Shown: positions 42,601 through 46,069 of the stretch, piece after piece
Numbering within the stretch: the stretch's first letter is position 1
Layout: each line of letters starts with the position of its first letter
Notes under the pieces: model-generated
The model's input: only the letters and a program-made list of their open reading frames with translations
Told to the model about the DNA's origin: nothing
The model's database searches: none
Source: Xenoacremonium recifei
Taxonomy: Eukaryota > Ascomycota > Sordariomycetes > Hypocreales > Nectriaceae
DNA: 64,000 nt
Direction of reading: 5' to 3'
NCBI GenBank assembly: GCA_012184525.1
Contig: WOFQ01000024.1
Coordinates: 186,001-250,000 of the forward strand
Position numbers and translations under genes: made by a program

Positions 42601-45519
42601 AACATGACGGTTGAACGCAGCCGCGGCAGTCTACTGGCGCCCGAGATGCGAAGAAAGGGCAAGGAGGTGGATCTAGGACAGGCAAGCTCAGTTCTCTCAG
42701 AGTCTGATGCTGGCTGGAAGGAAACGTCTCGTCTGGGTGCTCGACTAGACTCAGAAGATCTCGACGAGAGCCCTGTCCTCGGAAGGGGAGACTTGTCACG
42801 ATCAGGACCTTTCGGGCTTCTACGGATGGGGTCCGAGGTCTCGGAACCAGCAGGCGGTCTTCTTAGGGAAGAGAGCCAGGTATCTACAGTGCACGGGGGC
42901 GTGGCTTCGGCATCAGACATCAGCGACGTGCTACGAACGCCGTCGCGCGGCCTGCCACCAGTGCAAGAGGTTCCCGAGGCGGAGATGGAACTGGAACTGG
43001 ACCGACACTTTGCACACAAGCTGGAGGCCGCCAACCGTGACAGCGGCTTCGCCAGCGGCTCTCCTCATCCTGGACGGCGAAGCATGACGTTCCCAGAGCC
43101 GGAGGAGCCACAGCGCGACAGCGGCGTGCACTCGGGCGATTGGAGTGACGCCGCAGCCAGTCGGGAGCATATTGGCGTGCTGCATACGCCAGAGCCATCG
43201 CGAGAGCGGCGACTGCGACGATCTCCTCGAGGCACTCCGGTGCTGCGAGACACGCCGACTCTCCGCGAGACGCCTATCCTTCGCGAACCAGCTCAGGCAC
43301 CTGCAACGCCGGAACCGGAGAAGAGGAGGTCCCAGCAGCGACCAAAGCATTATGGAGCTCTGGCGTCTGCATCTCCATCTTCTCCATCCGCAGTGCCTGC
43401 TACTGGATCTAACACGGGCGCTGCAGTAGTTGCGGCAGCGGCTGCAGCGGGAGCTCTCGGAGCAGGGCGAGCATCTTCGGTGGCTTCCCCTGGCCCGTCT
43501 GGAGCGCCGCTGTCGTCGCCTCGCTCGGCGGTTCGAGGCTTGCAGTTGCAGTCGCCCATGGGCGCCCCGATCGCGGCCTCAAGCATCGGCCATCGCAGCG
43601 TGTCGGACAATTCAGCTGCCGGTGGTATGGCGCGCCAATCGTCGCCGTTGATGGACCTGGCAGCTCGACGCTCCTTGTCGAACACCAGCCTCTCCCGCTC
43701 CCGCCAGCGCACGCCCGAGCCGCTGCGGTTGCGGCCTGAGAGCCCAGGCATCCATGGCGGCGTGCAAGGCATCCACGGCGGCAGCACCAGCAGCCTCGTC
43801 AGGCCGTCAGGCACCCCCACACCGACTCCACCTCAGCTCCGACGGGTTGACCGGCGAATGAGCGGCGACCTTCGGGCTCTGCGTCAACAAAACAACATCA
43901 CCACCACCAGCAGCATCTCGCCCAGCGCCTCGACCTCGACTTCAACGCCGCCGCTTCATCCACCCGCCCCCGTTGCCAATGAGGGCCGAGTCCGTGCCAA
44001 GGCCAGAGACGCCGCCGATATGACGGATGTGTACGTCGGCGCCGGCGAGGGCCGCATCGGCTCTCCGCGCTCGCCCACCCGGCCCCATAGCATGCGCCGC
44101 CGCCAGAGCATGCAGGTGCTGGAGCTGGAGAATCGCGTCGAGCAGCTGATGGCCGAGAACCGCATGCTGCACGATGCCCGCGCCTCGGCTGAGTCGTCGC
44201 TGACGCAGCGCGCCGCCACCACGCTGGCCGAGCGCGACAGCGAGATCGACAACCTCAAGCAGTCGCTGCAGTTCCTGCAGAAGGAGGTCTCGCGCCTGTC
44301 CGAGGTCAACGAGGGCCTCACCAGCGCCAACGCCGAGCTGGCCAGCAAGGAGAAGACTCGCTATTCCGAGATGGAGCTGCGCCACGCCGACGTCGCCCGC
44401 GAACTGGTCGAGGCGCGCGGCGTGCATGCGACGTTCGATCAGTCGCTGCAGGCCAAGGACGCCGAGATTGCCCAGCTCAAGGCCGAGCTCGAAGAGGCCC
44501 GCGAGAAGGTGCGCGATATGCAGCGCCAGATCCTCGAGTCCAAGGCCGGCGACGCCAAGTTCCTGCGAGTCCGCGACGAGGACTACTTCGACCACCGCTG
44601 CCAACAGCTCTGCTCGCACGTCCAGCAGTGGGTGCTGCGCTTCTCCAAGTTCTCCGATATGCGCGCATGCCGCCTGACGAGCGAGCTCAACGATGAAAAG
44701 ACCATCGACCGACTCGATAACGCCGTCCTCGATGGTTCCGACGTCGACACATACCTCAACGACCGCGTCAAGCGGCGTGACATCTTCATGGCCATGACCA
44801 TGAACATGGTCTGGGAGTTCGTCTTTACGCGATACCTCTTCGGCATGGATCGAGAACAGCGACAAAAGCTCAAGTCGCTCGAGAAGCTGCTGACCGAGGT
44901 CGGACCCCCCGAGGCTGTGCGTCTATGGCGTGCAGTGACGTTGACGCTGCTGTCGAAGCGCGATAGCTTCAAGCGTCAGCGCGATCTCGATACCGAGGCC
45001 GTCGTCCAGGCCGTCTTCCAGACGCTCTGCAAGATCCTGCCGCCTCCCAGTAACATGGAGGACCAGATCCAATCACAGCTGCGGCGCGTCATGCGCGAGG
45101 CCGTCGACCTCTCGATCGAGATGCGCATCCAAAAGGCCGAGTACATGATGCTGCCGCCGCTGCAGCCTGAGTACGACGCCGACGGCGAGCTCACGGCTAC
45201 AGTCCAGTTCAACGCATCCACGATGAACGAGCGCAGCGGGCGCACCGGCCTGACCAACGAAGAGCTCGAAGGCCAGGAAGCCGTCGTCCGCGTCGTCCTG
45301 TTCCCGCTCGTGGTCAAGAAGGGCGAGGACGACGGCTCCGGCGATGAGGAGATCGTCGTCTGTCCGGCCCAGGTCCTCGTGGCCGGCGCCGGCGGACGCA
45401 ACTTTGCCACCTCGAGCGATGCCGGAGGCGCATCGCTGGGTGCTCGGAGTCACCTTAGTGTCGTGACGGAGGGCATGCTTCAGCAGCCCGAGGCCGAGTA
45501 TCTCGAGGGCGGCATCTAA
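21634..45519 (+). CDS. lah: Leashin-type giant Woronin-body tether ('involucrin repeat' protein)
   Basis: A single uninterrupted frame of 7,961 codons. Leashin (LAH) tethers peroxisome-derived Woronin bodies to the cell cortex or septal pore of filamentous ascomycetes. In order: an Arg/Ser-rich start; a conserved N-terminal module at about residues 77-140 (basic cluster, then VLYFGNSSSSS and a DLAYG motif), the part expected to bind the Woronin sorting complex; Arg/Ser/Asp-rich disorder to ~2000; a Pro/Glu/Thr/Val region at ~2010-6190 with about 24 Lys clusters such as KKKGKKNKKKKKKGQATP; a Ser/Asp/Lys region at ~6620-7000; a Pro/Ser/Ala linker; a coiled coil at ~7492-7645; and a conserved globular domain at ~7647-7920 (DYFDHRCQQLCSHVQQWVLR; FTRYLFGMDREQR). 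It is larger than the ~5,700-residue Aspergillus oryzae homologue I recall. In Neurospora the locus yields two products, so internal promoters are possible. The start ATG is the first in frame. Confidence 0.85.
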   Translation: MRDRRARSPESARRRRRERRDSREQLANMPPIAMPAYTESPRAMDMDMDMDRDRDETRRPRAPSSSLSSGSSTDSSLLDISRYKNIKEYGGVFNTFFKAPSERRRQRRRNKKRRRVLYFGNSSSSSVNSDLAYGAGYIKNPNSNRSFSPRNRSRRASGEHKQRRDAPDAGPFGPPNRTKTDDEILALGRQLSDLAKRQNEEDLRRAGKIKPSAWAGAAAGAATAYGEYRRRKHNGPPGMRGLGQSRPHRSSSDDESDWEDASDDESTSSDGAASGLDYGTVVSAALRPRPAAPKSEFVDSELAYGSVAPEALRQTPRPPRSEVPSGLGYGSVASSAIKPAAFAAGAATAAAAMAAHRRSSEEYRASEDNRYGRKSSVVDPRLFGPYNSLRGMVNTPCGFDDERQAAAYRRSSATTSSSLPPMREVYAVPTSDPNRFDADRASAASSRQDLPRRARPAPVPLQQPVPKVPVSSKIYDAEKIEELSRQEARQSRQRSDDYSSRRDSRSSRQKTEEKGSSWGDAALAGAAGAAVGAALASSSSRKDDRRDDKYRSEEKRERRSEKSERDSKRRETPEERAERKAREREEDREKEYRRSKRDSYSSTSRPADDRDYKKSSKRDEYDDSSRRRKDKIIVIEDEKDRGKGKEVVIEPSESRSAVSKSSRRSEPRTSVEKPEVAVVEKSSSSEPLPAPFVDPFKYQVIDTLQTHEVPVRPMTPTVVTVEREPNFDDSPAEDADDHPRLSRRDSFEIERMIEEYKQRSQATSTYEDARTTVETEKDVHRDILDKVKEAAIPVAAGAAVAAAVVAAGRSKDSSGERSPTDKDPVQEEADRHYREVNAKIARSRSNSPERGSVMDKYSDTDAAPGPFIIEAPDEIEEKHPEKSPYEGPNADVRIDHMIYPHEEIRFRRRHTDPDFVPFKSRDPSAERDRPLLNLVYPTPVPSREPTPTPEHREEKKPEIVEVHAEPSVDAQEKSREQEGIIAAPAVTPEFTIGPNGDVHYVVPTDVPPAPKSVTWGENETKSFEVESPDHDSDQYFREDKPRPKLSKSSRWGILAAAIAGTSAEPANEPDVQVSEASRKEIEERHYSDDEKTRNVAPPGTVEVPHDEPPVPGPKPASPRPDQMPGNYADDIEFAATLAAGLKDTGFDPNIVIDDETYRRRDSPPGVHEAAGDYQRPYAETISDVSEVPGSKALPEHGFVIGEIETPQDNSASTQEPESPGRAARREKRRQEKLAQKRAEAAEYMVEASTESAAAVEPSEVSSSSRRESRKRDKSEVIVVQDDGQAHVAEAEPGREVAEELWEETARKNSKHRKSHGFDDAQSSRVSDPAAGFYGQPTLRNLPAQDYEGQEKGTHSYYDDRSSRVSAPIESSSRSPREVPSRDVRSDDEYESRKQKKERSRDTDDWEASTRRNRSPRGADTPRENDEDWEDLPSKAKKHKKTKSRDYDHERERSKYAALVDADRHARKSSTRGAGSDDDWEDYSEVSRHSKSQSSRHDSPSRSVVASEVSAVSSGSKGSRRSKRRDDDEASPREQKREHRFDDRDVSSVVSESRGDRRHREHRHHDEDRRRSSSRHSEHRHRSSRSLRYDDDTKSVASAPGSSSRHRSRSRHRSRDRGDEKRSSGLFSSIFKPRDSLKDSPGTLDGAGVGLAGAVAAAAVLASSSKAVETPSDQEEHDRARDVDTFDPEIAPRAFKPAIDPQYGDLLPLPPSNPGSPLQAPEELPSLPDSRPDTPPEQRSLKREQYMHHQRRRSAHETPTKSPSHTAIPIKLRMGRAGMPASPTAFKSSPSGSPVASPDINSASRRPARPMSWDSSREIKPLYLLEHARHGPAGDPSLDETTLPELPPSEPSEPPSRGSPEPEADYLRRADYFDPGQEILPMERGLQIDTAAAQAMVPEDAGSQEVTPKATTMPDLPLPAPIDTEGVSAEASRGMEGSQTPVVDEPEPIDAMSKNRSSYLLNTPPSIKSASEKSVPHSPVDTTPTKPKRLAEMPPEIPEDLTSADEHFSDAREEHSEEQTPVIEAVALPSDGPIEGLSLTDVPREIVAPEPVVEEPAGEVVLEPVTATEATHLPSTEEMSREVSEPVVEEVTATGAPVPVVETSLEEPITEAISEAISEPLAEEPKKKGKKNKKKKKKAQSVATEEDESTPAVEEADEEVSAQAVAPKIVSEPTEEKPEPEIVAHTTVEETTVQPVIEEIASIPLTEESREVAPDPTVVEQTLDAVDEPAIEEIPAGEEATREITSEPVVEEEPAAEESKKKGKKNKKKKKKGQATPADTEEPVLAQTSEEPTPDVVPGSATETVEPAVEEATRDFETETPFTRPRRPTIEDAPESPIEAVQPSFNNILLHGVDEITTEPVDINEPASEIVKDTVDEPVIEPVDQAEIEVLNDTTTEPVTEIIADKPPASLNEPVVESSREIISEEATPEIVPAATVEPEVEPAPEETPEVAEPEPDLSKLSAKERKKLKKAMKKKEKAQVVSEEQASTEAPAEDIAKELPKDETLDTTVSKEEVPTETILEEAPEVESRETEVSRDLTEADIPKEIVPEDEVTTAEATKEIVEPGEDVAPQTDAAESKKSKKAKKKAKKKSVSWVEEVEESPAPLESAEPPKSADVSEPEVVEKDVPSSTEPEPQFSDPFNDALRYQEEIEKQAEAERALDPMSDSETSSVVQDRVFDDDDVNTRGKHVDTETNLTAPTELSRRSDKGKALAETQEETQEETQPRSWDPLAVTTKKKKKKGKGKGKSTETIAEEEEQEPASEDAPFQDYSESRWDNAPQGSWDPSAEAGPSGYRDQQGEEQQQPPNPFMPMNQDYTTMHMTAPPMPPMTAPYFPMQGPPMLPGQHMPMMGPMPKDQPMPMFAPGEMPKEYMGCEHDNPFAPAKGYTHESAHDQPWGASASVTEEKRMRVKGVRADDSWMRRGSESQTMPRRKSVHWEAPEPPETSYQHEDDFVETDVAVGERQPKTLEERLGYFPSSPVLHRKPFEPAASSLHSSERTLDEETPSEVTSVSRETAREYYPSAPSIISSEARTLEEESPSEVTFASEQVESHDYSAPGLIPSEEEQTPPQSKDIAEEPKSAEKKGYLASALAGVAGSAWGSLWGSKKKPQEQTEPKESEAREGQQETEEFLPVPKSLIAPTVDTGDSKTEVTLPSEATVHDEQDAQELVSKRPESPSSLAAEFSEPKEEAPVEDSQVEGGLDISPSQTENEAAAEPGSPSSLVPEFSEPVFSQNEPSFLDTQATSFNLGSTQLDESVPSLEDSGRDLQSDDKPAEEETAEVETSKKKKKNKKKKKKGQATPAEEEEEAPVVEDVSPDVETEEKLAEETEVANIVDKSESTALAGEEEATPVSEGATRDIPEDKQPTETLDASRTTEEPEATQSAETPLEVTEPTEIIEPSEEVDVDKPLESSETLEEHASVEESTEQTMTTEPEAPVPAELIEPTESMEPTEDAEPTEEAEAETTTKKKGKKNKKKKKKGQATPADEEEPAVATEDMTREVTTESPSDEPSNAAETVETAQPTETVDVVEDAESIQPVDRELVEDKPLDAETSTELEMPKDNTEAAETSDQAVPPEVETSETVPEIVETVEPAVSTDAPAETTEASELKDVDEDAEPEASGSKKKAKKKKNKKKGQATPVNEESDPVSEEQPISAEAEPSLDTAAPSVEESAPRVDEDQSETAAKEPVAALEEATPLTEESTSAPEETIPAPVEFSSEEVPPEAADSSLPIEPELTEAERAEIAAEEEELAALTLKKEKRRGKLLKKDKARFDLLTQNAVSRAEQAALRAEQAAMAAAQTTQAIEDAPVDISVEEPVKQPVEEPAAEITESPQTEEVTRDISVEDQPGESSEPTEPSQAEAPAEDAGPDIAIEEKPSESTEAIESTEPATEPATEPAPEPVESVEPTEDTEDASSKKKKKSKKKKKKGQATPAEEEEPVKEDEAVPEAAKSLEESEETKPSEPTDVGEETAGEQPEQPVVEEAESSTPKEELPVEESTEQAPESSEKIDETVHPAGEPEPTPQEEQTVDLSKLSKKERRRLKKEGLLPPTTQNASSAVQNNSEEATTSTEQDDGVQQEDTAKRELSPKEKEEAPTLDQPVEGSQPEEGDLEPVDALLPVDESAIPLDLEEIHIHPDTSPQDEQEKAADNQPSTDTPAAQEPEETQAIDTIAEPPVDEQATQPPTPSQDAESLFPTKLSKKDKKKLKKKQKAAASEAAEPDSGIVTPSENVSTEPSTDLAEQTDEKALDPSEITVQEPETTETPLEATPDAATTALDEPTTIEPSEPEQLPISSQEPEAKPEDEEGALKMKTSEKEQENQEAKEIDYQNPQDPEIHLKPEPELEKQDDVDANANVRDLAPSEEGVKEDVAAESEAPVEPESAREPETQPEVEQQEADEWAGLSNKEKKRRKKAKAKAAKEALAAAELAKETETAAEEPMEPVEPTVEPESKVEPDIEATETLVEPVPSPAVEPEVESVAKTEPETTATDTTVTEPSVEHVRDLEPETPAEATAEPDKVPETELNLDNELSMTRDGDRLEEVATESKSEQQAEIETPVEPTVEPVDKDLSEHAPVSMPDETAEREVKELDESADGQPQPVTETEAAKELTSEQEAEAESAPDKETQLAETVPEKDAEPVPEIEPSEDLASSQSKKNKKKKKKKKGKSQDDVEEEAAPSTESPAEPEAEAEAIVDAPADTVEKEPEPVVEPINEPEAELPESTATPPVEAEPMSEPARDAELETDAAAPAELDPIPESVAEEEAQPEVQDEDEWAGLSKKEKKKRKKQQKKEERKALESSQELQKPEEATTAPEPGEEAAVEVVAEPATLPSEEPAPEAEAESKAGDERADEAALESATPPADEPTIEVEPDAQQQPQPEQEHESQQESELLAEDVAEPESLSSTVVPETTVERGLESQTKIMERETETQEEQEIIESGNAPETTAEPASIPEPETEKEAEDADANLSKKAKKKKKKKGRASALQSPGEPEQIDEATAAPELEVSETKETSVEPAEEPDVQVEPETRDLPTETMAEPVIPGSKVVDAAAESTPKELSEEQEPEAELIPEVVPESESNPQDEVEATEAQAITAPTDVTPELKDEPQPLVEPEPEAEASTDRQVEPEEEDDWANLSKKERRKLKKKKGKGSKADSPAEPAETPELDAPTEPAEETEPTRAEETLTTEEPTQPISTEIPTESNDQEIAATAELPEVEDNPEEMETTETTKEIPPEPTEPVLVDSSSQFKESTDLAATEEIASTELLESDKPADSDENVDDSGSILPAESAEPMLESSPLEPEPELETTPAADTLAPKSKKNKKKKKKGKAVADQQETPEDSEAVVEPSVETSEAEPALAETQPEFEAQPGAEVSLPETEPVERAPEPEPTLDRELTSQQESDEPQQAVSEPTPASNLMEEGTLPSTEEASTGADELLAEPEVQPAAAPDLDAKEEDEAEPEPEPEPVLSKKERKKLKKKAKKGKAAVSSVEEAEPEAEETGQSTPDDQELQSQASQDRDEPLTEDPPAIDEPAKEEEPIVALAPALALSQLDESSKVITREPPPVVESVHESSETRQGEPNITEATPEVAISASDDPKEVEPAELLNKSVELPEPTEPTQATRELDAALDPSVDPEAEGLTTPQDSIEQHMQMTKKDAQETNDEFNEQDAQPTNPPDSLQREEKGAVSPTSASSEAGDPGLGKHRASDDPQELDQLEDTPRELLEEAQEAPDVPRSSVVDDSNEPSSTDVEETEQAVSGTSAAAISTEQDPSAEDMWPDNGITKRSKKNKKSKKQARAQALALEQAIAPEIAHVETGDDDIVMTEADAIVAKEADEDVEMSEPVPVYDDTAEAELESAEKDDESTRDIVQTATDIQEPIESVRELDQGQSEEAPASIEEPVTAEESSTPLEEQVPESDPVSEEATQEIDDWASPAMSKKDKKKAKKLARKKALAESLPVEESEPSVSEQQEPSSSQLVDESAQSREVTASSEEKEEDSTPIPETEASQEEPAQEEDDNFSGFVSKKKKKKGKKGKNKVGSGTQTPATDDSTVVQDAPEPDVLESESLDQPDSAVMTTEENIITEPTETSESTEKPSTLVDEDDEWALPVKRKGKKGKQAKRMAESDDVTPVTEGSDSSPVVTVPSASLEDPPTEDIYHGPSPESEEVEPVAIEDTARSPEMDDDDDWALPVKRKGKQPETLQGTLSDEPVLLEAIEEEEEPRDLPTEKQLPPVESMAEPITAATVQTRDQPLPIDVDTDVHEKASGDTLVVQQPTPEATPEPGVESDKQTEEILGEISASEEAPEASGDITCRDEAHDRDRDDDVPPADSTLEREAPQAFEAEGVDLADSEQSSSEQITTPFRRGEQNRGSRSASSSGSISPRSDDGDFMGDWSTSPSFREAKTRSAAKKSKAGRSAAGLAPGRGPSTVSTPSAPRTQEVSKSSSHKMSSGDVAAVAAAAAATAEALGGKKKGKGKKKIVDKRTQQDDDLFDNVELWESADKKAVEDDNDVLQGDSSLHERKRLDAQIDNDFWGAESGDDEKKAEGSDLDDDFMSGGDDRREKTREMVDTTMEDDFMGGDDHEEAKREVDTKMEDVAWESDEQHEAATTAVSRTQGQAQSQAKPLEESTQEDDSNKESDKETEKESDKETEKEERQDSDKSSDQGTDNLSDKALSDVELEESTQEQTTRRMSEDLSDKSSEIEAESEAPREEIDLLEEPIKDEDSDKLSNKLADSDSDERSEKAHEELVLPSTPRKGDDVKMFDDASDSESGQMSQRAREAASRHISEHPSDSDSEDMSKKDEERIVLPADSDEDKESIKVLDKSGDTLSEKSSDEGSQDQIELPEVTGRDKESEQPSDTDSGKSSGSSFVKITHEDLDEMSAKESDKSSDSDSDKLSVRDLGKAHDKGLQQPEGKESDKTSETDSDSDAMIVDVKTRGLEKAAAVKDSVKRSDTDSDSEDDRHSDRMSIVVEKEDDKDSYKSSEDDSDKMSDKESNMTVERSRGSLLAPEMRRKGKEVDLGQASSVLSESDAGWKETSRLGARLDSEDLDESPVLGRGDLSRSGPFGLLRMGSEVSEPAGGLLREESQVSTVHGGVASASDISDVLRTPSRGLPPVQEVPEAEMELELDRHFAHKLEAANRDSGFASGSPHPGRRSMTFPEPEEPQRDSGVHSGDWSDAAASREHIGVLHTPEPSRERRLRRSPRGTPVLRDTPTLRETPILREPAQAPATPEPEKRRSQQRPKHYGALASASPSSPSAVPATGSNTGAAVVAAAAAAGALGAGRASSVASPGPSGAPLSSPRSAVRGLQLQSPMGAPIAASSIGHRSVSDNSAAGGMARQSSPLMDLAARRSLSNTSLSRSRQRTPEPLRLRPESPGIHGGVQGIHGGSTSSLVRPSGTPTPTPPQLRRVDRRMSGDLRALRQQNNITTTSSISPSASTSTSTPPLHPPAPVANEGRVRAKARDAADMTDVYVGAGEGRIGSPRSPTRPHSMRRRQSMQVLELENRVEQLMAENRMLHDARASAESSLTQRAATTLAERDSEIDNLKQSLQFLQKEVSRLSEVNEGLTSANAELASKEKTRYSEMELRHADVARELVEARGVHATFDQSLQAKDAEIAQLKAELEEAREKVRDMQRQILESKAGDAKFLRVRDEDYFDHRCQQLCSHVQQWVLRFSKFSDMRACRLTSELNDEKTIDRLDNAVLDGSDVDTYLNDRVKRRDIFMAMTMNMVWEFVFTRYLFGMDREQRQKLKSLEKLLTEVGPPEAVRLWRAVTLTLLSKRDSFKRQRDLDTEAVVQAVFQTLCKILPPPSNMEDQIQSQLRRVMREAVDLSIEMRIQKAEYMMLPPLQPEYDADGELTATVQFNASTMNERSGRTGLTNEELEGQEAVVRVVLFPLVVKKGEDDGSGDEEIVVCPAQVLVAGAGGRNFATSSDAGGASLGARSHLSVVTEGMLQQPEAEYLEGGI
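21859..22053 (+). other. Leashin N-terminal conserved module
   Basis: About residues 77-140 combine a short hydrophobic patch (GGVFNTFFKAPSE), a very basic run, and VLYFGNSSSSSVNSDLAYG. I recall this arrangement as the best-conserved N-terminal part of the fungal 'involucrin repeat' family. By analogy with Neurospora LAH it should be the Woronin-body-binding end. The function is inferred from the family. Confidence 0.6.
28003..41060 (+). repeat. Degenerate Lys-cluster / Pro-Glu-Thr repeat region of Leashin
   Basis: About 24 Lys-rich clusters punctuate an acidic Pro/Glu/Thr/Val/Ala background. Approximate starts are 28003, 28407, 29015, 29365, 29838, 31483, 32030, 32494, 33376, 33730, 34220, 34830, 35580, 35950, 36520, 37020, 37560, 38015, 38970, 39420, 39685, 39936, 40180 and 41020. 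Five carry the near-identical tail KKKGQATP. Many later copies follow an acidic Trp motif and LSKKE/LSKKD. The composition resembles PEVK-type extensible spacers, which fits a tether. Units are too diverged to be a simple tandem array. Confidence 0.8.
44107..45392 (+). other. Leashin C-terminal coiled coil and globular domain
   Basis: Residues ~7492-7645 show heptad-like Leu/Glu/Ala patterning (LELENRVEQLMAENRML onward). Residues ~7647-7920 are a well-folded-looking segment rich in aromatic and hydrophobic residues, ending EIVVCPAQVLVAG. It contrasts sharply with the disordered preceding 7,400 residues. In the family this end is expected to dock at the septal pore or cortex. Confidence 0.65.
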
Positions 45520-46069
45520 TGGGGATGAGTACGAAAGAAATATCAAAAGGAAGGGAGTATAAAACGGACAGGGAGGATTTTACATACAGTACAGTACAGG
45601 GATATATCTGGGGCAGGTTTTGGTTTGGAATGGTTGGTCGGTTGGTTGGTTGGTTGGTTGGTTGGTTCTCATGTCATGACGACCATGATGTTTCGAGCGG
45701 GTTTCTTTCCTTGTGTGTTTTTGTGTGTTTTTGTGTGTTTGGGAAGGGAAAGCTTATGATGATATCCTGCTTGGGTTTTCTTTTGTTCGATCTGCGAAAT
45801 TGCTTTCTGGTCTTGGTCTTTTTGTACTCTATGTTGTGTTTTTGTTTCGAATCTGGCTTTGGTATGTAAATTTGTAATGACATTCCACACGTTATGACCA
45901 CGCATTGGAGGGGTAGTGTCTCATAGCTAGCGAGCTTTGGAATTTGTATTGTCTTGTCTAGTTTCAATTATATACAGCTTCAGATAGAATGGCTTCTTTC
46001 ATCTTGTCTATACCTACCAGAGGTTTAATATCGAATCAGATGCGAATATGTTCGTGATGTGCTAAATAC
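45520..46069. other. Convergent 3' region of Leashin and the Zn2Cys6 gene
   Basis: AT-richer sequence between two genes transcribed towards each other. It holds a (GGTT)7 tract and a TGTGTTTT repeat and probably both 3' UTRs. No gene is visible. Confidence 0.7.
45640..45667 (+). repeat. (GGTT)7 microsatellite
   Basis: Seven perfect GGTT units about 120 bases past the Leashin stop codon. A second imperfect repeat of TGTGTTTT follows at about 45713-45740. As RNA the G-pairs could fold, but no function can be read from this. Confidence 0.85.
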
